Source of the DNA: JAIRQK01 sp047974135
GTDB taxonomy: Bacteria > Campylobacterota > Campylobacteria > Campylobacterales > Campylobacteraceae
Direction of reading: 5' to 3'
DNA length: 5,082 nucleotides
NCBI GenBank assembly: GCA_047974135.1
Contig: JBKECC010000100.1
Coordinates: forward strand, 1-5,082
Shown piece after piece: positions 1 to 4,932 of the stretch. The notes below the pieces were generated by a model. It made no database searches. It had not been told where the DNA came from and worked only from the letters and a program-made list of their open reading frames with translations. The stretch's first letter is position 1. Each line of letters starts with the position of its first letter. A program made the position numbers and the translations under genes.

Positions 1-1
1 A

Positions 2-157
2 ACAACAAGAAAAAAGTATTTTAAAAAGATAACAGAGATTGAGGCTGTTTCTGACTACTTAAGAGAAAAAAGCATAAAAAAGAGTATTAAAGAGTTTAAT
101 AAATCAAAAAACAAAAAATTCAAAAAAAGGTTTAATCATTTATTGAAAATTGGTTAA
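2..157 (+). CDS. 3' end of an unidentified lysine-rich protein (partial)
   Basis: An open frame enters from the left edge and gives 51 residues before a TAA stop at 155-157. The visible tail is very basic, with many K and R residues and the motif KKFKKRF near the end, and looks helical. I do not recognise a family from this fragment. It runs rightward and converges on the leftward small gene that ends 9 bases further on. It could be the last part of a phage-encoded gene lying left of the control region, or the end of a host gene. Absence of stops over 50 codons in such AT-rich DNA gives moderate support that it is real. Confidence 0.5.
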   Translation, partial: TTRKKYFKKITEIEAVSDYLREKSIKKSIKEFNKSKNKKFKKRFNHLLKIG

Positions 158-168
158 TTTGATTTTTT
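147..168 (+). terminator. Weak AT-only hairpin with T tract (possible terminator)
   Basis: AAATT (147-151) and AATTT (156-160) can pair around a GGTT loop and are followed by GA and six T residues (163-168). It overlaps the stop codon of the left partial gene and the stop of the leftward gene. The stem is only 5 bp and all A-T, so it would be weak; it is listed because convergent genes need a boundary here and nothing better is present. Confidence 0.2.
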
Positions 169-325
169 ATATCCATCCTAATCTTTGAAAAATTTTAGAA
201 ATTTGAGCAAGGGCTTCAGATAGCTTTTGCTCTTGTTCCTTTAATCTATTTTCTAAATCTCGGTTTTTCTTTGATAGTTTTTCAACCATTATAGTTAATT
301 CATTTATCTTTTTTTCTAAGTCCAT
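167..325 (-). CDS. Small coiled-coil protein divergent from the early operon
   Basis: This leftward ORF of 52 residues starts at ATG 325-323 and stops at TAA 169-167. An AAAGGGG ribosome binding site (minus strand, 334-340) lies 8 bases before the start, and a perfect extended -10 lies about 45 bases upstream, so it has its own promoter and good translation signals. The sequence is almost entirely one amphipathic helix: leucine, isoleucine and valine recur at heptad-like spacing between charged residues (LEKKINELTIMVEKL, then LENRL). It ends in a short hydrophobic/aromatic tail (FQRLGWI). This suggests a self-associating coiled coil. No helix-turn-helix is visible. It occupies the place of the Mu c repressor relative to ner-A-B, but nothing in the sequence shows repression. 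It could instead be a modulator that pairs with another protein, or a small lysogeny-expressed peptide. Confidence 0.65.
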   Translation of the reverse strand: MDLEKKINELTIMVEKLSKKNRDLENRLKEQEQKLSEALAQISKIFQRLGWI

Positions 326-366
326 TGTAAAAACCCCTTTGTTTTAGTTTTTTTGTTGTGATTGAA

Positions 367-375
367 ATTATAACA
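367..375 (-). promoter_or_regulatory. Extended -10 promoter for the leftward coiled-coil gene
   Basis: The minus strand reads TGTTATAAT, a perfect extended -10 element (TGn followed by TATAAT). Transcription would begin near 361 and give a leader of about 35 bases before the ATG at 325. I see no good -35 box; an extended -10 can work without one. Confidence 0.6.
369..374 (+). promoter_or_regulatory. Candidate early promoter -10 for the ner-A-B operon
   Basis: TATAAC on the plus strand is preceded by a T-rich tract (348-354) and no clear -35, a layout known for Campylobacterota housekeeping promoters. It shares its TTATAA palindrome (368-373) with the leftward -10, so polymerase could serve only one direction at a time. 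An alternative is TTGAAA (362-367) with a weak TTTAGA 17 bases downstream (385-390). Some rightward promoter is needed here because the ner-like gene starts at 411. Confidence 0.4.
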
Positions 376-410
376 CAAGGGGCTTTTAGAGTGAATTTCA
401 AGGAGTTTGT

Positions 411-620
411 ATGAGTAAAAAGTATTTTCAGCATTCGTTGTCAAAACAGTTTAGAGAAAGGTGCATGAGCATGTCCGCTTGGGCTGAAAAAAATAACATC
501 AATCGCTCTTTACTTACTATGATAGCAAACGGAAGCCTAAAGGGAAAAAGAAAAGGACAAACTCAAAATATTATCAAGAAGTTAAAAGAAGAAGGCTTTG
601 AGCTTGAGGAGGCAGTATGA
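411..620 (+). CDS. Ner-like helix-turn-helix DNA-binding protein
   Basis: This 69-residue basic protein is the first gene of the rightward operon. It starts at ATG 411, with AAGGAG at 400-405 five bases upstream. A helix-turn-helix is visible at about residues 20-40 (SAWAEKNNINRSLLTMIANG), followed by a basic stretch GKRKGQ and a last helix. The pattern of a WA-x-x-x-x-[IF]-x-x-x-[LV] helix followed by NG and a KGxRKGQ-like segment fits small DNA-binding proteins that I recall immediately upstream of transposase genes in Mu-like phages. In Mu, Ner turns down early and repressor transcription by binding between the divergent promoters. Its likely sites here are the inverted repeats at 334-382. 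The stop overlaps the transposase ATG (ATGA, 617-620), so translation is coupled. The family call is by recall and position, and the exact role is inferred. Confidence 0.75.
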   Translation: MSKKYFQHSLSKQFRERCMSMSAWAEKNNINRSLLTMIANGSLKGKRKGQTQNIIKKLKEEGFELEEAV

Positions 621-2626
621 CTTCAAAAGAATTGGGCATAAAAATAGAAGTTTCATATCAGGCTATTCAAAAAGCAACTCTAAAAGCAAAGCAAGAATTA
701 AAAAAATCTTTTACAATAAAAGGTATAGAAGTTGTGTTCTGTGAAGTTGATGGTATTGGTGGTAGAGGCAAAGTTTACCAATATGAGATAAAAGAGATAA
801 AACCTGAAACTATTCCATCAAAAATAGAAAAAACTCCTTTACATGTAAAAACTTTTGAACATCCAAATCAATATTTCATGAGAGCTACAAAAGAGGAGCA
901 ACATCTTGCTCTTAAAAAAGAAAAACTTTGCAAAAGTTATCTTGAGCGTGAAAAATGGGTAACTTTTGAGGAATGGAGTAAAGATAAAAGCGACATACCA
1001 AGCAAGCAACACTTTTTTCGCTGGGTAAGACTTTATAAGGCTGGCATCAAACAACAAAACGTCCTAGACCACTTTATAGATACAAGAGGTCGCCCAAAAA
1101 ACACTCTTAAAATGACAAAAGAGATGCAAGAAATGTGTGAAAGATACATAATAAGAAGTGATATACATCCAAACAACTATAGTATTTATCAACTTATGAG
1201 AGTAGCTTTTGGGGATGAATTGCCATCATCATCAACCATAGAGAGATATATCAAACGATATAAAAACAAAGAAAAAATACTTGTAGCTTTTGCAACAAAT
1301 CCTGAAAAAGCCAAAGGTAAATATATGGCTGCGCATGGCTCAATGAGTGCAAAAGCAAAGTACAAAAATCAGTATTGGGAGCTTGATGGTACAAAGGCGG
1401 ATATCATAACATCTGATGGTAAAAGACAAGCGATTATAGCAGCTATTGATATCTACTCAAGAAGAGTTATTGTAACAGTTGAAGAGAAATCAACCTCTTA
1501 TGCGATAACAAGAAATTTAAGGGAGGGAATCTTAAGGCTTGGCATCCCTGAGAATGTCATAACAGATAATGGAAGGGATTATATATCAACTCACTTTGGA
1601 AATGTTTGCACAAATCTAAAAATCAATCAAAAAACAGTTGCTCCATATTCTGGCGACAGAAAACCTCATATTGAAAGATTTTTTGGAACCTTAACAAGAG
1701 AACTATTTAGACAATTAGAGGGCTTTTGTGGACACAATGTAGCTGAACGACAAGCCATAAGAGACAGGTTGTCTTTTGAGCAAAAGCTTATAGCCAAAAA
1801 GAAGTGGCAATTGCAACAATTTAACGAAGATAGATTTGTCAAGATTATGAAAAAGGAAGGAGTACAGGTGCATGTGCCTCTCAGTGTTGATGAACTAAGA
1901 GCTTATATTAAAGCTTGGGTAGAAAATATTTATGAGCATAGAGTGCATCGTGGTATAAAAATGACACCTATGGAAAAATATACACAAGATATAACTCCAG
2001 CCAAAACTATAAAAGATGAAAAAACACTTGATATATTGCTTGGTGAGTGGCTTGAGTATACAGTCGGTAAAAAAGGTGTTATGGTTAGGAGAGATGGCAA
2101 AGAAGCACAGTATGCACACATAAAACTTATAGAGTATATAGGTGAGAAGGTTTACGTGTCTCTTAGCTCTGATATGGGTACTGCATATATCTATGACAAT
2201 GAGATGCAATATATCTGTGAAGCCATAGACGAGAGTTTAGCTGGCATATCAAGGGAAGCTATTAGAGCAATACACAAAGATATCAAAAAGCTTGAAAGAG
2301 AAAACTTACAAAGAGTCAAAAAGGTGGATGAGTTAGCTAAGAAGCTAGGTGATCCAACCATTAAAGACATTGTCAATCTTGAAGTAGAAACTCCAAGAGC
2401 AGCCAAGCTTAAAGTAGTTGATAAACCACTTATTGAAATTCCACAAGAAAAAGAACTTATAAATGGTAGACCAATTTTTGAGAGTGATTTTGAAGCATTG
2501 GTTTGGGCTATAGAGAACAAAAAAGAAGATGAGTTTAAATCTCTAATAGATGAAAGAGAAGAGATTTACGAAATGGCAAAAAGAGATGTTGAATACAGAA
2601 AGAAAAAAACATCAAAGAGTGCATAA
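617..2626 (+). CDS. A: Mu-type DDE transposase (MuA homologue)
   Basis: This 669-residue protein is close to the size of MuA (663). It inserts and replicates the element by strand transfer of its ends. Residues 1-60 look like the Mu N-terminal winged helix that binds the internal enhancer/operator. Residues about 90-220 hold helical DNA-binding domains for end sites, including RGRPK at 157-161. The RNase H-like core spans about 245-365 and carries D257 (YWELDGT), D317 (VITDNGRDY) and E353 (KPHIERFFG). The last two are 36 positions apart, giving D-D-(35)-E where MuA has a longer gap. A beta-rich domain like Mu-transpos_C covers about 475-540. The tail from about 545 is helical and charged, as expected for the region that contacts B, and ends in a basic RKKKTSKSA. 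AGGAGG at 607-612 lies 4 bases before the start, which overlaps the stop of the preceding gene. Confidence 0.95.
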   Translation: MTSKELGIKIEVSYQAIQKATLKAKQELKKSFTIKGIEVVFCEVDGIGGRGKVYQYEIKEIKPETIPSKIEKTPLHVKTFEHPNQYFMRATKEEQHLALKKEKLCKSYLEREKWVTFEEWSKDKSDIPSKQHFFRWVRLYKAGIKQQNVLDHFIDTRGRPKNTLKMTKEMQEMCERYIIRSDIHPNNYSIYQLMRVAFGDELPSSSTIERYIKRYKNKEKILVAFATNPEKAKGKYMAAHGSMSAKAKYKNQYWELDGTKADIITSDGKRQAIIAAIDIYSRRVIVTVEEKSTSYAITRNLREGILRLGIPENVITDNGRDYISTHFGNVCTNLKINQKTVAPYSGDRKPHIERFFGTLTRELFRQLEGFCGHNVAERQAIRDRLSFEQKLIAKKKWQLQQFNEDRFVKIMKKEGVQVHVPLSVDELRAYIKAWVENIYEHRVHRGIKMTPMEKYTQDITPAKTIKDEKTLDILLGEWLEYTVGKKGVMVRRDGKEAQYAHIKLIEYIGEKVYVSLSSDMGTAYIYDNEMQYICEAIDESLAGISREAIRAIHKDIKKLERENLQRVKKVDELAKKLGDPTIKDIVNLEVETPRAAKLKVVDKPLIEIPQEKELINGRPIFESDFEALVWAIENKKEDEFKSLIDEREEIYEMAKRDVEYRKKKTSKSA

Positions 2627-2636
2627 GTATTTAAGA

Positions 2637-2657
2637 GGAGACATAAAAAGTGTCTCC
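2637..2657. repeat. Perfect 7-bp inverted repeat (RNA hairpin) between A and B
   Basis: GGAGACA (2637-2643) and TGTCTCC (2651-2657) form a perfect stem around a 7-base loop TAAAAAG, 10 bases after the transposase stop. No T tract follows, so it is not a standard intrinsic terminator. In the operon transcript it could be a processing or stability element that sets the ratio of A to B, or a protein-binding site. Confidence 0.55.
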
Positions 2658-2701
2658 CATTAAGTGCTTTACTTTGAACGGATAGCATTTAAAAACTTAA
2701 T

Positions 2702-2706
2702 AGGAG
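2702..2706 (+). promoter_or_regulatory. Ribosome binding site that decides the B start
   Basis: AGGAG sits 8 bases before ATG 2715. The longer in-frame choice, GTG at 2664, has no Shine-Dalgarno upstream and would begin just past the hairpin. This supports ATG 2715 and a 236-residue protein. Confidence 0.7.
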
Positions 2707-2714
2707 ATGTACAA

Positions 2715-3425
2715 ATGAAAGAAACTTTCATTGAAACACAAAATTATATCAAACTTAGTGAGGCTTTTACAAGGCTTGATGGTTTACCTATAACAAGTCC
2801 TAAGTTTGGGCTTGGTTTTGGGAACTTTGGACTTGGTAAAACTATAGCGATTGAACGAATTGCTGCTAAAACAAATGCGATTCTTATGCGTGCTGTTCAA
2901 ACATGGACAAAAAAATCAATGCTAGAGAGGATTTGTATAGAGATAGGAGTTGATTTTAGTGGTGGTGCAGCAAGGATGTATGAAAGGGTAGTTGAAGAGC
3001 TTAGACGTGAGAGACGAATACTAATTATAGATGAGATTGATGCGCTTCTAAGAAGTCAAAAGTTTGAAACCCTTGAGACACTAAGAGATATCCACGATGA
3101 AGCTGGTGTGATCATCTTTCTAATAGGCATGGAAGAGGCAAATGCAAAACTAAAAAAACATAGACACTTTTACTCAAGAGTTATAGAGCTTGTTGAGTTT
3201 AAAGGTATTATTTTTGATGATATAGAGAAGTACTGCAATGAAACATCCAATGAAGTTAAGATTGAAAACGACTTAGTTACTTACTTCGCACAAAAATATG
3301 CAAACTTAAGACAGATAAGAGTGCTACTTAACCACCTTGAAGCAATAGCAAAAAGACAAGGCATGAAGTCTTGTAATCTTAAACAATTTCACTCACTTAA
3401 TATTGAGAGGATTGGAAGGAGTTAG
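2715..3425 (+). CDS. B: Mu-type transposition AAA+ ATPase (MuB homologue)
   Basis: This 236-residue ATPase of the MuB/TnsC group would bind target DNA, choose the target and stimulate the A transposase. Walker A is at 36-43 (GNFGLGKT) and Walker B at 102-109 (ILIIDEID, with D106 and E107). A sensor-like strand IIFLIGMEE is at 133-141, and a box with HFYSRV near 151-156 offers R155 as a possible arginine finger. The C-terminal part (about 165-236) is helical, like an AAA+ lid. MuB has 312 residues, including an N-terminal DNA-binding helical domain. Here the ATPase core begins by about residue 30, so that domain is absent. An alternative GTG start at 2664 would add 17 residues, still not enough for it. 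The gene follows A after 88 bases and leads directly into the next gene, whose ATG is 3 bases past the stop. Confidence 0.9.
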   Translation: MKETFIETQNYIKLSEAFTRLDGLPITSPKFGLGFGNFGLGKTIAIERIAAKTNAILMRAVQTWTKKSMLERICIEIGVDFSGGAARMYERVVEELRRERRILIIDEIDALLRSQKFETLETLRDIHDEAGVIIFLIGMEEANAKLKKHRHFYSRVIELVEFKGIIFDDIEKYCNETSNEVKIENDLVTYFAQKYANLRQIRVLLNHLEAIAKRQGMKSCNLKQFHSLNIERIGRS

Positions 3426-3428
3426 GCT

Positions 3429-3764
3429 ATGGGTGAAGAGATTAAATTGCTTGAAGCTGCTGTCAATTTTGAGGGAAGCTTGGCAAAGGTAGGTAAAAAG
3501 ATAGGCTACTCAAAATCAACTTTGTCTTTAATTCTTATGGATAAATACCCAGCCAACAATCATACATATAAAAAGCTAAAAGAGACTTATGGGTTTCTAA
3601 AACATAAAAAAGTGCTTTGTCCAGCTCTTAAAGATGAGATACATATAGATGCATGCAAAAAATATGCATTTGCTGTGTTTCATGGAAAAGAACTTGGAGG
3701 AACTGCTTTTGCTTTTGTGAAAGATATTTGTAGGTACTGCGAAAACTCAAGGAAAGTAGAATGA
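3429..3764 (+). CDS. Helix-turn-helix protein with four-cysteine C-terminus
   Basis: This 111-residue protein starts at ATG 3429, with AAGGAG at 3416-3421 seven bases upstream. Residues about 15-45 form a helix-turn-helix (SLAKVGKKIGYSKSTLSLIL, then DKYPANN), the type seen in Cro/LacI-like regulators. The C-terminal half carries C64, C76, C101 and C104 in the arrangement CPALKDEI...C and later CRYC, suggesting a small metal-binding fold, probably zinc. I recall proteins of this design, with a helix-turn-helix followed by CPxLGEI...C and a late Cys pair, in the early regions of Mu-like phages, where they are annotated as regulators of unknown target. A DNA-binding regulatory role is inferred. 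Its stop overlaps the next ATG (3761-3764), so the two are likely made together. Confidence 0.75.
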   Translation: MGEEIKLLEAAVNFEGSLAKVGKKIGYSKSTLSLILMDKYPANNHTYKKLKETYGFLKHKKVLCPALKDEIHIDACKKYAFAVFHGKELGGTAFAFVKDICRYCENSRKVE

Positions 3765-4324
3765 GCACAAATGTTATTAAGAGAAATACACAAACTCAAA
3801 AAATGTGGGACTACATAAGACGAAATCCTGTTTTTAGAGCTGGTGATATAGCTATGGTTTTAGATGTAAAAAGAAATAGCATATCTGACTACTTGAGTGT
3901 TTTAACTAATGCAAGGTTTATAAGAAAAGAAGCAAGAAAAGTTAAGGGCATGAATATCGAAGATAATGAGTATTTGTTAATTAGAAATACTGGAGTTTTA
4001 GCACCAAGAATTTACTCAAAAAGAGGTGCAGTTCATGACCCAAACACAGGCGAATATCACAGTTTTAGACTTGACTCTAAAAGAAAGATAATCTTTGCAA
4101 ATAGTCTCTTAGATAGGGTCTTAAAAAAGCACAAAGTGCAAAAACTAAAGTATGAGCTAGGGGCTTTAAAAGAGATACTACAAGAGATAGCAGATATTGC
4201 AAAGAAAATAGACGATGTTGAGCTAAACATACTAATGATGAGACTTGGTCTTTATGACGAAGCAAATCCTGAAAGTGATAAATATGATGAAGAGTATGTA
4301 AGAAATTACATAGATAAGCAATGA
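3761..4324 (+). CDS. Winged-helix Mu-like phage protein with DPNTG motif
   Basis: This protein has 187 residues. AAGGAA at 3749-3754 lies 6 bases before the ATG, which overlaps the preceding stop. Residues about 11-58 make a winged helix (QKMWDYIRRNPVFRAGDIA, then NSISDYLSVLTNARFIRK). Next comes RNTG at 75-78, AP at 81-82 and DPNTG at 93-97. This combination is one that I recall from conserved early proteins of Mu-like phages whose function is not established. The C-terminal part (about 105-187) is helical and charged, with a probable coiled coil at 120-160 and an acidic tail. This makes the protein longer than the bare winged-helix plus DPNTG unit. Binding of phage DNA as a regulator or replication accessory is the likely role but is inferred. 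Confidence 0.75.
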   Translation: MSTNVIKRNTQTQKMWDYIRRNPVFRAGDIAMVLDVKRNSISDYLSVLTNARFIRKEARKVKGMNIEDNEYLLIRNTGVLAPRIYSKRGAVHDPNTGEYHSFRLDSKRKIIFANSLLDRVLKKHKVQKLKYELGALKEILQEIADIAKKIDDVELNILMMRLGLYDEANPESDKYDEEYVRNYIDKQ

Positions 4325-4333
4325 GGAGTTTGC

Positions 4334-4486
4334 ATGAACTACCTAAAACAATTAATAAGGAGAGATAAGATGATTAAAGGATTAAGAGCTGATTATTCAA
4401 AAACGAAATTTAGTGTTGATTTTTTTGGGTTTATCTATATAAAAGGGTCAAATCCTAGAAAATATGTTGATAGGAGACTTAGATAA
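4334..4486 (+). CDS. Small basic protein of unknown function
   Basis: This ORF of 50 residues begins at ATG 4334, with AGGAG at 4324-4328 five bases upstream. A second in-frame ATG at 4370 has an even better AAGGAG (4357-4362) with 7-base spacing and would give 38 residues. Both starts have a proper ribosome binding site, so the true start is uncertain. The stop overlaps the next start by one base (TAATG), as expected in a tightly packed operon. The core (SVDFFGFIYIKG) is hydrophobic and beta-like, with basic flanks. I recognise no family. Confidence 0.55.
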   Translation: MNYLKQLIRRDKMIKGLRADYSKTKFSVDFFGFIYIKGSNPRKYVDRRLR

Positions 4487-4656
4487 TGATAGTTTATATT
4501 GTTATGATAGGTAGTCCTTCTGGAGAGAGCATTGAAGGAAATGCATTTTTAGATAAAGAAAAAGCAGAAAAAAAAGCAAAAGAGCTTGAAGTAATAGACG
4601 ACAGCAATAGATATATCTACTATTGTGTAAGAACAGTAATAGTACAGGAGCGATAA
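4486..4656 (+). CDS. Small alpha/beta protein of unknown function
   Basis: This 56-residue protein starts at ATG 4486, which shares its first base with the previous stop; AGGAG lies at 4472-4476. The layout is a strand (IVYIVMIG), then a short loop containing SPSGESIEG, a helix starting FLDKEKAEKKAKEL and a final strand (YIYYCVRTVIV). A beta strand, a phrase like FLDKEKAE and a closing YYCVR strand recall small phage and bacterial domains such as DUF7336, but this is a loose resemblance. No catalytic motif is seen. Confidence 0.6.
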   Translation: MIVYIVMIGSPSGESIEGNAFLDKEKAEKKAKELEVIDDSNRYIYYCVRTVIVQER

Positions 4657-4659
4657 AAA

Positions 4660-4932
4660 ATGGGCTATAAAAAAATTTATATGAAATTTAATACAACTTC
4701 TATTTTTGAAGAAGTGATAAATGCAAAAGGTGTTAGAGGAAAGGGTGCAGATGTTGCTTTAAGCATGATACATGACATTTTAATAAAAATCTCTCAAAGG
4801 TTAATAGAGCTTAAAGATAAAAAAATGCTTGGATATTTACTTCAACTTGGGTTAATCACACCTCAAGGAGATATCAATATGGATGAGTATTTGGAAGATT
4901 GTTTTAATGAAGAGGAGAAACAAACAAAATGA
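4660..4932 (+). CDS. Unknown phage early protein, 90 residues
   Basis: The start is ATG 4660, with AGGAG at 4646-4650 nine bases upstream. An internal ATG at 4681 lacks such a site. The protein looks mostly helical: a segment with KGVRGKGADVALSMIHDILIK at about 23-43, a second amphipathic helix at 44-62, then an acidic end (MDEYLEDCFNEEE). No membrane segment, signal peptide or metal motif is visible. I do not recognise the family. It lies between small early genes and a probable nucleotide-metabolism gene, and its stop overlaps the next ATG (4929-4932), so it belongs to the same transcript. Confidence 0.7.
   Translation: MGYKKIYMKFNTTSIFEEVINAKGVRGKGADVALSMIHDILIKISQRLIELKDKKMLGYLLQLGLITPQGDINMDEYLEDCFNEEEKQTK

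Larger units (their letters stand above)
356..378. promoter_or_regulatory. Candidate operator: TTGTG-N13-CACAA dyad over the divergent promoters
   Basis: TTGTG (356-360) and CACAA (374-378) form a perfect inverted repeat whose centre lies next to both -10 elements. A wider imperfect dyad, CCCCTT (334-339) and AAGGGG (377-382), brackets the same region. A dimeric regulator bound here would cover both promoters. The Ner-like protein or the unidentified lysogeny repressor are natural candidates; this is inference from position. Confidence 0.35.

Noticed and set aside
11..428. A 12-base exact repeat, AAAAAGTATTTT, at 11-22 and 417-428, considered as a transposase end site or operator
   Set aside because: Both copies lie inside coding frames and encode the same Lys-Tyr-Phe run; in DNA this AT-rich, a short low-complexity match can occur by chance and no further copies or spacing pattern were seen.
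839..2520. Minus-strand open frames inside the transposase gene
   Set aside because: They overlap a clearly conserved coding gene, are rich in Ser, Phe, Cys and Leu as expected from the complement of Lys/Glu-rich coding DNA, and lack start signals.
2637..2657. Hairpin read as an intrinsic terminator after the transposase
   Set aside because: The stem is followed by CATTAAG and not by a T tract, and B must be transcribed onward.
2650..2685. An 11-residue GTG-started leader peptide frame as a separate gene
   Set aside because: It is too short to support from sequence alone and its ribosome binding site overlaps the hairpin; it is kept only as a possibility in the findings.
2664..2714. GTG start for the B gene giving 253 residues
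   Set aside because: There is no ribosome binding site before it, while ATG 2715 has AGGAG at 8-base spacing; the extra 17 residues show no domain.
4077..4265. Minus-strand open frame inside the winged-helix gene
   Set aside because: It is the antisense shadow of a supported gene, with no start signal.
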